From Actinomycetales bacterium (GTDB lineage Bacteria; Actinomycetota; Actinomycetes; Actinomycetales; Cellulomonadaceae): a stretch of 64,000 nucleotides of DNA. The stretch spans positions 1 to 64,000 of the forward strand of contig JAHLLI010000002.1 of the NCBI GenBank assembly GCA_020444245.1, read 5' to 3'. Made by a program: the position numbers and the translations under genes. Below, in pieces: positions 52,782 to 61,562 of this stretch. How positions within the stretch are numbered: the first letter of the stretch is position 1; each line of letters starts with the position of its first letter. Below the pieces are notes generated by a model. The model saw only the letters and a list, made by a program, of their open reading frames with translations, did no database searches and was not told where the DNA came from.

Positions 52782-55279
52782 GACACCGGGGCGCGCACGT
52801 CGCGGGCGGCTCGCTGCCCAGCTACCTGGACCGGACGCGGTTCCCGGTCGACGAGTGGCGCCTCACCGAGGAGTTCTTCAGCGACGAGGACCTGGGGACC
52901 ACCGAGACGCTCTTCGCGGTGGGCAACGGCTACCTGGGCATGCGCGGCACCTACGAGGAGGGCCGCGATGCCGCGCACCACGGCACGTTCCTCAACGGGG
53001 TGCACGAGACCTGGCGGATCCGGCACGCCGAGCAGGCCTACGGGTTCGCGCAGGTGGGCCAGACCATCGTCAGCGCCCCGGACGCGACGATCTTCGAGCT
53101 GTACGTCGACGACGAGCCGATGGTGCTCTCGGTCGCGGACCTGATGTCCTACCAGCGCACGCTGGACTTCACCGAGGGCGTGCTCCGGCGCGAGCTGCTG
53201 TGGCGCACCCCCAGCGGCAACCGCGTGCTGGTGCGCACCCGCCGGATGGTGTCGTTCGCCCAGCGCCACCTCGCGGTCCTCACCTACGAGGTCACCGCGC
53301 TGGACCAGCAGGTGCCGATCACGATCGCCGCGAAGGTGGTCAACCGGGCCAACGGCGAGGCGTACCACGAGGGCGGCGACGGCGACGGCATCCGCGACCC
53401 CCGCCGGGCCGAGGAGTTCACCGGGCGCGTCCTGCACCCCGAGGCGCACTGGGGCGACGAGGAGCGCGTGCTGCTCGGGTACCGCTGCGAGGACTCGGGC
53501 ATGACGCTCGCGGTCGGCGCGGACCACCTCATCGAGACCGGCAACGCCTACGAGATCAAGTACGAGGTCACCCCCGACCTGTCCCGCCACGTGTTCCGGG
53601 TCCACGCCGAGCCGGGCATGCCGATCCTGGTGAGCAAGGTCGTCAGCTACCACACCTCGCGCAGCGAGTCGCCCGCCGAGCTCGTCACGAGGGTGCGCCG
53701 GACGCTCGACCGGGTGCGGGCCGAGGGCGTGGACCAGCAGCTCATCGACCAGCAGGGCTGGCTGGGCGACTACTGGGCACGCTCGGACGTCGAGATCGAG
53801 GACCAGCCCGAGCTCCAGCAGGCCATCCGGTGGTGCCTGTTCCAGCTCGCGCAGGCCGCCGCGCGCGCCGAGGGCCAGGGCATCGCGGCCAAGGGCGTGA
53901 CGGGCTCCGGCTACGGCGGGCACTACTTCTGGGACACCGAGATCTACGTGGTGCCCTACCTCGTGTACACCTCGCCCTCGTACGCCAGGAACGCGCTGCG
54001 CTTCCGGCGCACGATGCTGCCGGCCGCCCGGCGGCGGGCCGCCGAGCTGACCACGCGGGGCGCGCTGTACCCGTGGCGCACGATCAACGGCGAGGAGGCG
54101 TCGGCGTACTACGCCGCCGGCACCGCGCAGTACCACATCAACGCGGACATCTCCTTCGCCCTGAGCACGTACGTCAAGGCCACCGGCGACGAGGAGTTCC
54201 TGGCCCGCGAGGGCATCGACGTGCTGGTAGAGACCGCACGGATGTGGGCGGACCTGGGCTTCTGGCGGGGCAACGGTGAGGACTCGTTCCACATCCACGG
54301 CGTCACCGGCCCGGACGAGTACACCACCGTGGTCAACGACAACCTGTTCACCAACGTCATGGCGCGGTTCAACCTGTGGCGCGCCGCCGACGCGGTGGGC
54401 GAGGTCGCCGCGCGCTGGCCGGTGCACTACGAGCGCATGGTCCAGCGGCTCGGACTGACCGCGGACGAGGTGCTCGAGTGGCGCCGCTCGGCGGACGCCA
54501 TGGCGATCCCGTTCGACGAGCGCCTGGGCATCCACCCGCAGGACTCGCTGTTCCTCGAGCGCGAGGTCTGGGACCTGCCGGCCACGCCGCCGGAGCACCT
54601 GCCGCTGCTGCTGCACTACCACCCGCTGGTGATCTACCGGTTCCAGGTGCTCAAGCAGGCCGACGTGGTGCTGGCGCTGTTCCTCCAGGGCGAGCACTTC
54701 ACGCTCGAGCAGAAGCGCGCCGACTTCGACTACTACGACGGCATCACCACGGGCGACTCGACGCTGTCCGGCGTGGTCCAGTCGATCATCGCCGCCGAGG
54801 TGGGGTACCACGACCTCGCGCTGCGCTACTTCTACGACGCGCTCTTCGTCGACCTCGCCGACCTGCACGACAACACCGCCGACGGCGTGCACGTGGCGTC
54901 CGCGGGCGGGATCTGGAGCGCGCTGGTCCACGGCTTCGGTGGCATGCGCCATCACGGCGAGGAGCTGACCTTCGCGCCGCGGCTGCCGATGACGTGGCCC
55001 TCGCTGACGTTCCGGGTGACGCTGCGCGGCACCCGCCTGAAGGTCACGATCCGCCAGGAGACCATGGACCTGGCGGTGGAGGAGGGCGAGGAGATCACCG
55101 TGGCCGTCCTGGGCAGCCGGGTGACCGTGACGTCCGTCCACCCGGTCACGGTCGCGTTGTCGGACCAGGGGCCGCGGATCGGCGGGGTGCCCGAGGCGAC
55201 CGCGCTGCGCGGCACGCTGCGGGCCGACGGGACCGTCATCACCGCGTCGGTACCGCACCACTCCGGACGGAACCGGTAG
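52778..55279 (+). CDS. Glycoside hydrolase family 65 phosphorylase
   Basis: 833 residues, GTG start. Typical GH65 layout: an N-terminal beta-sandwich with ETLFAVGNGYLGMRGTYEEG, an (alpha/alpha)6 barrel with SGYGGHYFWDTEIYVVPY, and the general acid Glu in HGVTGPDEYT (about residue 510). The family phosphorolyses maltose, trehalose or kojibiose to beta-glucose 1-phosphate and glucose. Which disaccharide is used cannot be decided here. Works with the upstream mutase. Confidence 0.92.
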   Translation: MRHRGAHVAGGSLPSYLDRTRFPVDEWRLTEEFFSDEDLGTTETLFAVGNGYLGMRGTYEEGRDAAHHGTFLNGVHETWRIRHAEQAYGFAQVGQTIVSAPDATIFELYVDDEPMVLSVADLMSYQRTLDFTEGVLRRELLWRTPSGNRVLVRTRRMVSFAQRHLAVLTYEVTALDQQVPITIAAKVVNRANGEAYHEGGDGDGIRDPRRAEEFTGRVLHPEAHWGDEERVLLGYRCEDSGMTLAVGADHLIETGNAYEIKYEVTPDLSRHVFRVHAEPGMPILVSKVVSYHTSRSESPAELVTRVRRTLDRVRAEGVDQQLIDQQGWLGDYWARSDVEIEDQPELQQAIRWCLFQLAQAAARAEGQGIAAKGVTGSGYGGHYFWDTEIYVVPYLVYTSPSYARNALRFRRTMLPAARRRAAELTTRGALYPWRTINGEEASAYYAAGTAQYHINADISFALSTYVKATGDEEFLAREGIDVLVETARMWADLGFWRGNGEDSFHIHGVTGPDEYTTVVNDNLFTNVMARFNLWRAADAVGEVAARWPVHYERMVQRLGLTADEVLEWRRSADAMAIPFDERLGIHPQDSLFLEREVWDLPATPPEHLPLLLHYHPLVIYRFQVLKQADVVLALFLQGEHFTLEQKRADFDYYDGITTGDSTLSGVVQSIIAAEVGYHDLALRYFYDALFVDLADLHDNTADGVHVASAGGIWSALVHGFGGMRHHGEELTFAPRLPMTWPSLTFRVTLRGTRLKVTIRQETMDLAVEEGEEITVAVLGSRVTVTSVHPVTVALSDQGPRIGGVPEATALRGTLRADGTVITASVPHHSGRNR

Positions 55280-55303
55280 CGGGCGACGCCGTCCCGGCCC
55301 CGG

Positions 55304-56434
55304 TCAGGGCACCGTGACCTTGTCGTTCGCCGTGAAGGACCCCAGCATCGTGCCGCTCGGCAGCCAGGCCAGGCACAGACCGGTGCGGTCGCCCTGGTTC
55401 CAGCCTTGCTCGGTGGGCGCCCAGACCACCGGCCGGAGCCCGAGGTCGTGCTCGGCGGTGTCCATCTCGCACCACTTCTCGAGCTCCGTCGTGACCTGCT
55501 GGGCCCCGGGCCACGACGTGCCCGACAGCGGTCGGGAGCCGACGACCTCGGCCACGTGCGGGTCACTGCACGGCACCACGCGTACCGAGCGCACCGTCCC
55601 GTCGGCGGGCAGGGAGGCCAGGCAGTGCCCGGTGCTCAGCCGGCCGGCGTGCACGGTCATCGGCTTGGTGACCTCGCCGAGCGGGCGGGTCTCGAGCCAG
55701 TAGCGCCCGCCGATCACGCCGCCGACCACGAGGGCGACCGCGGCGATCCCGGCGATCACGCCTAGGACGATCCGCGTGCCGCGGTTGCCGGTCGCAGGCG
55801 GCGGGCCGACCGGGGCCTGCCAACCGGGGGCGTAGTGGGGTTGCTGCGGGTACCACCCCTCGCCGGGTGCGGCCGGGCCGCCCTGCCGGGTCGGTGGTCC
55901 CTGGGCGTAGCCGGGCTGCGGGGGCCGGCCGTACTGGGGCGGGTACCCCGGGGGTGGGGTCTGGCCGTACTGGGGCGGGTACCCCGGGGGTGGGGTCTGG
56001 CCTTGCTGGGGCGGGTACCCCGGAGGTGGGGTCTGGCCGTACTGGGGCGGGTACCCCGGGGGTGGGGTCTGGCCGTACTGGGGCGGGTACCCCGGGGGTG
56101 GGGTCTGGCCTTGCTGGGGCGGGTACCCCGGGGGTGGGGTCTGTGCGGGTGGCGGGTAGCCGGGTCCGGCCTGCGGCGCGAGGGCCGGCGCTGCAGGTTG
56201 CGGGGCCCCGCCCGGCGGGTAGCCGGGTCCGGCCTGCGGCGCGAGGGCCGGCGCTGCAGGTTGCGGGGCCCCGCCCGGCGGGGACCACCCGGGCGAGGTC
56301 CACGCCTGCGTCGCGGGGGCTGCCGGTGCCTGCTCGGCCGCCGGCTCCGTTGCGGGCTGCTCGGGCTGGTCGAGCGTGGCGGGCTCGCCGTTCGCCGTCG
56401 CGTCCGTGCCCTCGGGGCGGGGCTCCTCGCTCAT
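55304..56434 (-). CDS. Septum-formation family protein with Pro/Gly/Tyr-rich repeat tail
   Basis: 376 residues. The cytoplasmic N-terminus (about 230 residues) consists of six near-exact PPPGYPPQYGQT-type 12-mers and a duplicated 21-residue block. One membrane helix (IVLGVIAGIAAVALVVGGVIGG) follows. The outer domain has the cysteine pattern of septum-formation proteins (GHCLASL, VVPCSDPH, KWCEMD, GLCLAWLP). Repeats of this kind occur in actinobacterial membrane proteins that gather at the pole or septum. Coupled (ATGA) to exonuclease III. Confidence 0.75.
   Translation of the reverse strand: MSEEPRPEGTDATANGEPATLDQPEQPATEPAAEQAPAAPATQAWTSPGWSPPGGAPQPAAPALAPQAGPGYPPGGAPQPAAPALAPQAGPGYPPPAQTPPPGYPPQQGQTPPPGYPPQYGQTPPPGYPPQYGQTPPPGYPPQQGQTPPPGYPPQYGQTPPPGYPPQYGRPPQPGYAQGPPTRQGGPAAPGEGWYPQQPHYAPGWQAPVGPPPATGNRGTRIVLGVIAGIAAVALVVGGVIGGRYWLETRPLGEVTKPMTVHAGRLSTGHCLASLPADGTVRSVRVVPCSDPHVAEVVGSRPLSGTSWPGAQQVTTELEKWCEMDTAEHDLGLRPVVWAPTEQGWNQGDRTGLCLAWLPSGTMLGSFTANDKVTVP
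55930..56283 (-). repeat. Tandem coding repeats in the septum-formation protein
   Basis: Six copies of a 36-bp unit (55930-56150, GGGGCGGGTACCCCGGGGGT type), and a 63-bp unit at 56158-56220 copied almost exactly at 56221-56283. The near identity of the copies points to recent expansion, and repeat number may vary between strains. Confidence 0.7.
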
Positions 56435-57225
56435 CGATCCTCCAGGTCGAGCACCACGGGGACGTGGTCGGACGGGCCCTTGCCCTTGCGCTCGTCGCGG
56501 TCGATCCGCACGCCGGTGACCCGGTCGGCGAGCGGTGCGCTGGCGTAGGCGAAGTCGATGCGCAGCCCGCGGTTCTTGGGGAAGGCGAGCTGCTGGTAGT
56601 CCCAGTACGTGTAGGTGTGCTCCGCCGGGACGTGCACGCGCGAGACCTCGGTGTACCCGGCCTGCTCGAAGGCGAAGAACGCCTCGCGCTCCGCCGGCGT
56701 GACGTGCGTGTGTCCCTCGAAGTCGGCGACGTCGTACACGTCGGAGTCGAACGGGATGACGTTCCAGTCGCCGACCAGCGCGATCTGTGCGGCGGGGTCG
56801 TCCCGCACCCAGCCGGCCGCCACGGTGCGGAGCTGCTCGAGCCAGCGCAGCTTGTACGCGTAGTGCGGGTTGTCGGGCGAGCGCCCGTGCGGCACGTACA
56901 GGCTCCACACCCGCACCCCGGCGCAGGTCGCGCCGATCGCCCGCGCCTCGGTCGCCTCGTCCTCGCCGAACCCGGGCTGGCCCGGGAAGCTCGTCTCGAC
57001 GTCCTCGAGGCCCACCCGCGAGACGATCGCGACGCCGTTCCACTGGTTGAGGCCGGTGTGCGCGACCTCGTACCCGGCGGCCTCGAACACGGCGTACGGG
57101 AACGTCGCGTCGGCCGTCTTGGTCTCCTGGAGCGCGAGCACGTCGGTCCCGGTGCGCTCGAGCCAGGCGACCGCGCGCTCGGCGCGGGCCCGGACCGAGT
57201 TGATGTTCCACGTCGCGATGCGCAT
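56431..57225 (-). CDS. xthA: Exodeoxyribonuclease III
   Basis: 264 residues. Exo/endo/phosphatase fold with MRIATWNINSVRARAERAVAWL, the metal Glu in ALQETKTAD, the GDWNVIP motif and C-terminal GPSDHVPVVLD. Base-excision-repair AP endonuclease and 3' exonuclease. ATG at 57225. Its stop overlaps the start of the septum-formation gene. Confidence 0.94.
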   Translation of the reverse strand: MRIATWNINSVRARAERAVAWLERTGTDVLALQETKTADATFPYAVFEAAGYEVAHTGLNQWNGVAIVSRVGLEDVETSFPGQPGFGEDEATEARAIGATCAGVRVWSLYVPHGRSPDNPHYAYKLRWLEQLRTVAAGWVRDDPAAQIALVGDWNVIPFDSDVYDVADFEGHTHVTPAEREAFFAFEQAGYTEVSRVHVPAEHTYTYWDYQQLAFPKNRGLRIDFAYASAPLADRVTGVRIDRDERKGKGPSDHVPVVLDLEDR

Positions 57226-57296
57226 GAGCCGAACGCTACCCGGACCGCCGGACGGTCCACCCGCGGTCCCGGCCCCGCGCACCGTACGCTTGCGCC

Positions 57297-58085
57297 ATGG
57301 GTACCGCACTCGTCACCGGAGCCAGCGCGGGGCTCGGGCTGGAGTTCGCCTGGCAGCTGGCGACCGCGCGCCACGACGTGGTGCTCGTCGCGCGGGACGT
57401 CGCCCGGCTGGAGCGTCTGGCCGGCCAGCTCAACGCCGCGGCCGGCGTACGTGCCGAGGTGCTCCCGGCGGACCTGTCCGTCCGCGAGGACGTCGAGCGG
57501 GTCGCCGAGCGGCTCCGGCAGGCCGAGCGGCCCGTCGGTCTGCTGGTCAACAACGCCGGGTTCAGCACGGGGGACTCGTTCCTGGGCTCCGACCTCGCCT
57601 TCCAGGAGCGGGCGCTCGACGTGATGGTCCGGACGGTGATGGTGCTGTCGCACGAGGCGGCGACGGCGATGGTCGCGCGCGGCCGCGGGGCGATCCTCAA
57701 CGTCTCGTCCGTGGCGGCGCTGACCACGGCGGGCACGTACTCGGCGCACAAGGCCTGGGTCCGGGTCTTCACCGAGGGCCTGGCCACCGAGCTGCGCGGC
57801 ACCGGCGTGACCGCCACGGCGCTGTGCCCCGGGCTCACGCACACCGAGTTCCACGAGCGAGCGCAGGTGGACCGCAGCCGGTACCCGGACCTCGCCTGGC
57901 TCAACGCCGACACCGTGGTCTCCGCGGCCCTGGCGGACGTGCGGCGCGGTGCGGTGATCTCCACGCCGAGCCTGCGCTACGGCGTGATCTCCGAGGTCGC
58001 GCGGCTGCTGCCGCGGGCGGCGATCCGGAAGTTCTCCGACTCGCCCGCGATGCACACGCTGCCGTCGACCGGCCAGGAGGACTGA
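57297..58085 (+). CDS. Short-chain dehydrogenase/reductase
   Basis: 262 residues, classical SDR: TALVTGASAGLGLEFA at the N-terminus, LVNNAG, the catalytic Ser in ILNVSS, YSAHK (Tyr-Lys pair), and CPGLTHTEFH. NAD(P)-dependent oxidoreductase, substrate unknown. A -10-like TACGCT lies 6 nt before the ATG (leaderless). Divergent from exonuclease III. Confidence 0.9.
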   Translation: MGTALVTGASAGLGLEFAWQLATARHDVVLVARDVARLERLAGQLNAAAGVRAEVLPADLSVREDVERVAERLRQAERPVGLLVNNAGFSTGDSFLGSDLAFQERALDVMVRTVMVLSHEAATAMVARGRGAILNVSSVAALTTAGTYSAHKAWVRVFTEGLATELRGTGVTATALCPGLTHTEFHERAQVDRSRYPDLAWLNADTVVSAALADVRRGAVISTPSLRYGVISEVARLLPRAAIRKFSDSPAMHTLPSTGQED

Positions 58086-58184
58086 GCCGGTCGCCCCGGG
58101 CACGCGCCGGCCGGGCGCGCGCCGGGTCCCGCGCCGCCCTGGTCGGCGAGCCGGCGCCCGCAGCTGCGCCGCTAGCCTGAGCGC

Positions 58185-58745
58185 ATGGCCACCCCTCGTG
58201 AGCAGCTGCGCGCCCTCATCTCCGAGCTCGCCGTGGTGCACGGCCGGGTCACCCTCGCCTCGGGCAAGGAGGCCGACTACTACGTCGACCTGCGCCGGGT
58301 CACGCTGCACCACCGCGCCGCGCCGCTGATCGGCCACCTCATGCTGGACCTGCTCGAGGAGCAGGGGTTCGGGCCCGGTGAGATCGACGCAGTCGGCGGT
58401 CTGACCCTGGGCGCGGACCCGGTCGCCGGCGCCCTGCTGCACGCCGCGGCGGCGCGGGGCATGGACCTGGACGCGTTCGTGGTGCGCAAGGAGGGCAAGG
58501 CGCACGGCATGCAGCGCCGCATCGAGGGCCCGGACGTCGCGGGCCGGCGCGTGGTCGCCGTCGAGGACACCTCGACCACCGGGGGCTCGGTGATGACCGC
58601 GGTCGAGGCGCTGCGCGAGGCGGGGGCCGAGGTGGTCGCGGTCGCGGTGATCGTCGACCGCGCGACCGGGGCCCGCGAGCGGATCGAGGCCGAGGGCCTG
58701 CCCTACCTGCACCTGTACGGCCTGGCCGACCTCGGACTGGCCTGA
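58185..58745 (+). CDS. pyrE: Orotate phosphoribosyltransferase
   Basis: 186 residues. DYYVDLRRVTLHHRA at the substrate site and the PRPP-binding motif RVVAVEDTSTTGGSVMTA (about residues 121-138). Pyrimidine synthesis step orotate to OMP. Leaderless start: TAGCCT (58173-58178) then 6 nt to the ATG. Stands apart from other pyr genes. Confidence 0.94.
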   Translation: MATPREQLRALISELAVVHGRVTLASGKEADYYVDLRRVTLHHRAAPLIGHLMLDLLEEQGFGPGEIDAVGGLTLGADPVAGALLHAAAARGMDLDAFVVRKEGKAHGMQRRIEGPDVAGRRVVAVEDTSTTGGSVMTAVEALREAGAEVVAVAVIVDRATGARERIEAEGLPYLHLYGLADLGLA

Positions 58746-59012
58746 GTGCGGCACCGAGGCGTGATCCGCTGAGTCAAACCCTCCGCGCGACCCCCGGTCG
58801 AGGCGTGGGGAGGCGGTAGTGCCGCGGTGCGCGGTCATGCCCGATGTGCACGAGGTAAGGAGCGCCGCCGCCGGCGGGCCCGGCACCCCACGCGGCGAAC
58901 CGGCGCTCGGACGCCGATCCGTGCAGGGCCGTCCACGCTGCGGATGCCGATCCGGGTCTCCGGCACGCTTCGCCGCGTCGGCCGCCGCCCGCACCACCGC
59001 GAACGGCGACTG

Positions 59013-59120
59013 GTGAGCAGCCCCCGCGGTTCATGTGACGCACGACGCAGGTGTGACACACGTGCCACCCCACCGGCACCATCCACCACTCCCGTCACAC
59101 GAACCGCGGGGGCTGCTCAC
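59013..59120. repeat. 28-bp inverted repeat around a 52-nt loop
   Basis: Left arm 59013-59040 begins GTGAGCAGCCCCCGCGGTTC. The right arm 59093-59120 is its complement with one mismatch (27 of 28). The loop has no such symmetry apart from a short GTGTGACAC. Could be a structured RNA or a small transposon-like element. Confidence 0.65.
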
Positions 59121-59159
59121 GAGCGTTCGTCGCCGATGTGCGAGCCCTCCAGCGGCCAA

Positions 59160-59200
59160 CGTGGAGACTTCGGCGCGAACACCGCGCCGGAAGTTCCACG
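59160..59200. repeat. Dispersed palindromic element, copy 2
   Basis: Right arm CGCGCCGGAAGTTCCACG is identical to that of copy 1. The left arm CGTGGAGACTTCGGCGCG differs by one inserted and one deleted base. The loop is AACAC. Confidence 0.7.
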
Positions 59201-59287
59201 CACGACTCCGGCGGCGCGTTCCACCTCACTCATGCCGCGGGCCGAGCGCCCGATCCCGAGAAGCGCTTGACATCCGTCGGCGCACCT

Positions 59288-59316
59288 GGTTGGTTAGTTA
59301 CATCAGTAGATAACCC
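59288..59316 (+). promoter_or_regulatory. Probable GntR/YtrA operator and promoter
   Basis: GGTTGGTTA and TAACCCAACAACC form an imperfect inverted repeat, AT-rich against its surroundings, 20-45 bp before the GntR start codon. CAGGAGGG follows as RBS. Autoregulation of the regulator-transporter operon is likely. Confidence 0.45.
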
Positions 59317-59334
59317 AACAACCCAGGAGGGCCG

Positions 59335-59742
59335 ATGGACGACGAGCGCCCGATCTTCCTCCAGGTCGCCGAGCTGATCGAGAACCAGATCATCGACGGG
59401 ACCATGCCGGAGGGAGCCCAGGTGGCGTCGATCAACGAGCTCGCCGCGTTCCACCGCATCAACCCGGCCACCGCGCTCAAGGGCGTCGCGCGTCTCGTCG
59501 ACGCGGGCCTGCTGTACAAGCAGCGCGGGATCGGGATGTTCGTCGCAGACGGCGCACGCGCCCGGCTGCTCGCCCACCGCCGCGAGGCGTTCAGCGAGCA
59601 GTACGTGCGCCCGCTCGTCGCCGAGGCCGCGAAGCTCGCCATCGCCCCCGGTGAGCTCGCGGAGATGATCCGCCGCGAGGCCGACCCTGCGAACGACCCG
59701 GCGCGGCTCGCGCACCTGACCCAGAAGGAGGCCGGTCGATGA
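59335..59742 (+). CDS. GntR-family regulator, short YtrA type
   Basis: 135 residues. Winged helix PIFLQVAELIENQIIDGTMPEGAQVASINELAAFHRINPATALKGVARLVDAGLLYKQRGIGMFV, followed by only a short helical tail with no ligand domain, as in YtrA. Such regulators control ABC transporters encoded behind them, as here (4-bp overlap). Confidence 0.88.
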   Translation: MDDERPIFLQVAELIENQIIDGTMPEGAQVASINELAAFHRINPATALKGVARLVDAGLLYKQRGIGMFVADGARARLLAHRREAFSEQYVRPLVAEAAKLAIAPGELAEMIRREADPANDPARLAHLTQKEAGR

Positions 59743-60626
59743 CCGCCATCGTCGAGGTCTCGGACCTCACCAAGCGTTTCGGCTCGTTGGCAGCCGTGGA
59801 CGACGTCTCGTTCGTCGTCCGTGAGCACGCCATCACGGGCCTGCTGGGCCGCAACGGCGCCGGCAAGACCACCCTCATGCAGCTCATCACCGGCCAGGAG
59901 TTCGTCACGGCCGGCGCGATCCGGCTGTTCGGCCAGCCCCCGCTGGAGAACGCCGCCGTCCTGAGCCGGACGTGCTTCATCAAGGAGTCCCAGACCTACC
60001 CCGACGGGTTCAAGGGCGAGCACGTGCTGCGCGTCGCGTCGTGGGTGTTCCCGCACTGGGACTCCGAGCTCGCCCGCGACCTCGTCGCCGAGTTCCGGGT
60101 GCCGCTGGACCGCCGGATGAAGAAGATGTCCCGCGGCCAGGCCTCGGCGATCGGCGTCGTCGTCGGCATCGCGTCACGGGCCGAGCTGACGATCTTCGAC
60201 GAGCCGTACGCCGGCCTGGACGCCGTCGCACGCCAGGCGTTCTACGACCGTCTGCTCGCGGACTACGCCGAGCACCCGCGCACGATCATCATGTCCACCC
60301 ACCTGATCGACGAGGTGTCGGACCTGCTCGAGCACGTCCTCGTGATCGACGAGGGCCGGCTCATCATCGACGCCGCCGCCGAGGACCTGCGCGGCTCCGC
60401 CACCACGGTGTCCGGCCGGCAGGCCGACGTCGAGCACTTCGCGCGTGGTCGCGACGTGCTCCAGACCGACACCGTCGGCGCGTTCGCGTCGGTCACCGTC
60501 TCCGGGCTCACCCCCGCCGAGCGGGCCGCCGCCGCGGCGGCCGGGCTTGAGGTCGGACCCGTCTCCCTGCAACAGCTCGTCATCGGCCGCACCCGCGGCT
60601 CCGCCCGTCAGGAGGTCGCATCGTGA
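59739..60626 (+). CDS. ABC transporter ATP-binding protein
   Basis: 295 residues. Walker A GRNGAGKTTL (about residues 37-46), a signature variant MSRGQASAIGVVVG (RGQ in place of the usual LSGGQ core, about 130), Walker B LTIFDEPYAGLD and H-loop MSTHL. The C-terminal domain of about 80 residues is beyond the usual. The relaxed signature is common in YtrB-type exporters. Partner permease follows with overlap. Confidence 0.9.
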   Translation: MTAIVEVSDLTKRFGSLAAVDDVSFVVREHAITGLLGRNGAGKTTLMQLITGQEFVTAGAIRLFGQPPLENAAVLSRTCFIKESQTYPDGFKGEHVLRVASWVFPHWDSELARDLVAEFRVPLDRRMKKMSRGQASAIGVVVGIASRAELTIFDEPYAGLDAVARQAFYDRLLADYAEHPRTIIMSTHLIDEVSDLLEHVLVIDEGRLIIDAAAEDLRGSATTVSGRQADVEHFARGRDVLQTDTVGAFASVTVSGLTPAERAAAAAAGLEVGPVSLQQLVIGRTRGSARQEVAS

Positions 60627-61390
60627 CCGTCGTCGCCCTTCCCGCCGCTGTCCCGGCGCCGCCCCTGTCCCGGCGGGTGTGGAACGCGATCCGGCTGCAC
60701 GCGGCCAACCCGTGGCCCACGCTCATCACGCCGTGGCTCGTGTTCGCCGGGGTCTTCGGCCTGAACCTGGCGATCTGGTACATCGTCACGATCGCCGCGG
60801 GCGGCAGCCAGAACCTGGACGCCGACGCCTTCGACTACAACGGCGGCGTCACGTGGGTGCTGGTCTTTCTCCTGGTGATGGCCGTCCAGGCGATGAGCCT
60901 GACCTTCCGATTCGCGCTGGGCCTGGGCATGACCCGCCGGGACTACTACCTCGGGACCGTCGCATACCTGGTGCTGCTCGCCGCGATGTACGCCGCTGGG
61001 ATCGCCGTCCTGGCGCAGGTCGAGCGTCTGACGGACGGCTGGGGCCTGGGTGGCAGGTTCTTCGCGCCATGGTTCCTGGCCGACCTGCCGGCATGGCAGC
61101 TCTGGTACCTCAACGCGGCCGTCGGGCTGCTGATGGCGATGATCGGCGTCGCGGCCGCTGCGGTCTGGGTGCGGTGGCGGGCCACGGGGCTCTACGTGTT
61201 CTTCTTCCTGGCCGCCCTGCTGCTGATCGGGGCCGCGTGGCTGATGGGTGTGACCGAGTCCTGGGCGCCGCTGGGTCGGTACCTGTCGACGCACGAGCCC
61301 GCGCTCATCGTCACATGGACGCTGCCCGTCTCCGCGCTGTGCGCCGGCGTCGGCTACCTCCTCCTGCGCCGCGCGACCCCGCGCGCCTGA
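60623..61390 (+). CDS. ABC transporter permease
   Basis: 255 residues, GTG start, six hydrophobic segments (about residues 35-55, 75-95, 115-135, 160-185, 190-210, 230-250). No conserved family motif recognised beyond the ABC-2-like layout. Together with the preceding ATPase it would export a lipid, peptide or antibiotic. YtrA-controlled systems respond to cell-wall antibiotics. Confidence 0.8.
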   Translation: MTVVALPAAVPAPPLSRRVWNAIRLHAANPWPTLITPWLVFAGVFGLNLAIWYIVTIAAGGSQNLDADAFDYNGGVTWVLVFLLVMAVQAMSLTFRFALGLGMTRRDYYLGTVAYLVLLAAMYAAGIAVLAQVERLTDGWGLGGRFFAPWFLADLPAWQLWYLNAAVGLLMAMIGVAAAAVWVRWRATGLYVFFFLAALLLIGAAWLMGVTESWAPLGRYLSTHEPALIVTWTLPVSALCAGVGYLLLRRATPRA

Positions 61391-61414
61391 CCCCCGGGGG
61401 CTCTGCCCCACCCT

Positions 61415-61472
61415 TGCGAACACGTGCGCGCGCTCGAACCCCGACCGGTTCGAGCGCGCGCACTCGTTCGCA
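61415..61472. repeat. 26-bp hairpin after the ABC permease
   Basis: Arms 61415-61440 (beginning TGCGAACACGTGCGCGCGCT) and 61447-61472 are complementary at 24 of 26 positions around the loop CCGACC, 24 bp after the permease stop. Probably the operon terminator. A further TGCGAACA follows at once. Confidence 0.6.
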
Positions 61473-61562
61473 TGCGAACAGGTCGACGGTGGCGGGCCGG
61501 CGGGCGCCGCCTGCCGTGATCCGCGACTCAGGCTCGCGGCGAGACGTGCCGATGTCCCCTGG

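Larger units (their letters stand above)
58746..59334. other. Long intergenic region with two large inverted repeats
   Basis: 589 bp without a supported gene: frames on both strands lack recognisable features and cross the repeats. It contains the 28-bp inverted repeat at 59013-59120, the second copy of the dispersed palindrome at 59160-59200, and the operator-like region before the GntR gene (59288-59316). Confidence 0.6.

Noticed and set aside
56430-56441. TCATCGATCC at the start of the septum-formation gene as a further GntR operator
   Set aside because: Only one half matches, it overlaps coding sequence of two genes and lies 20 kb away from the cluster of real copies; a chance match.
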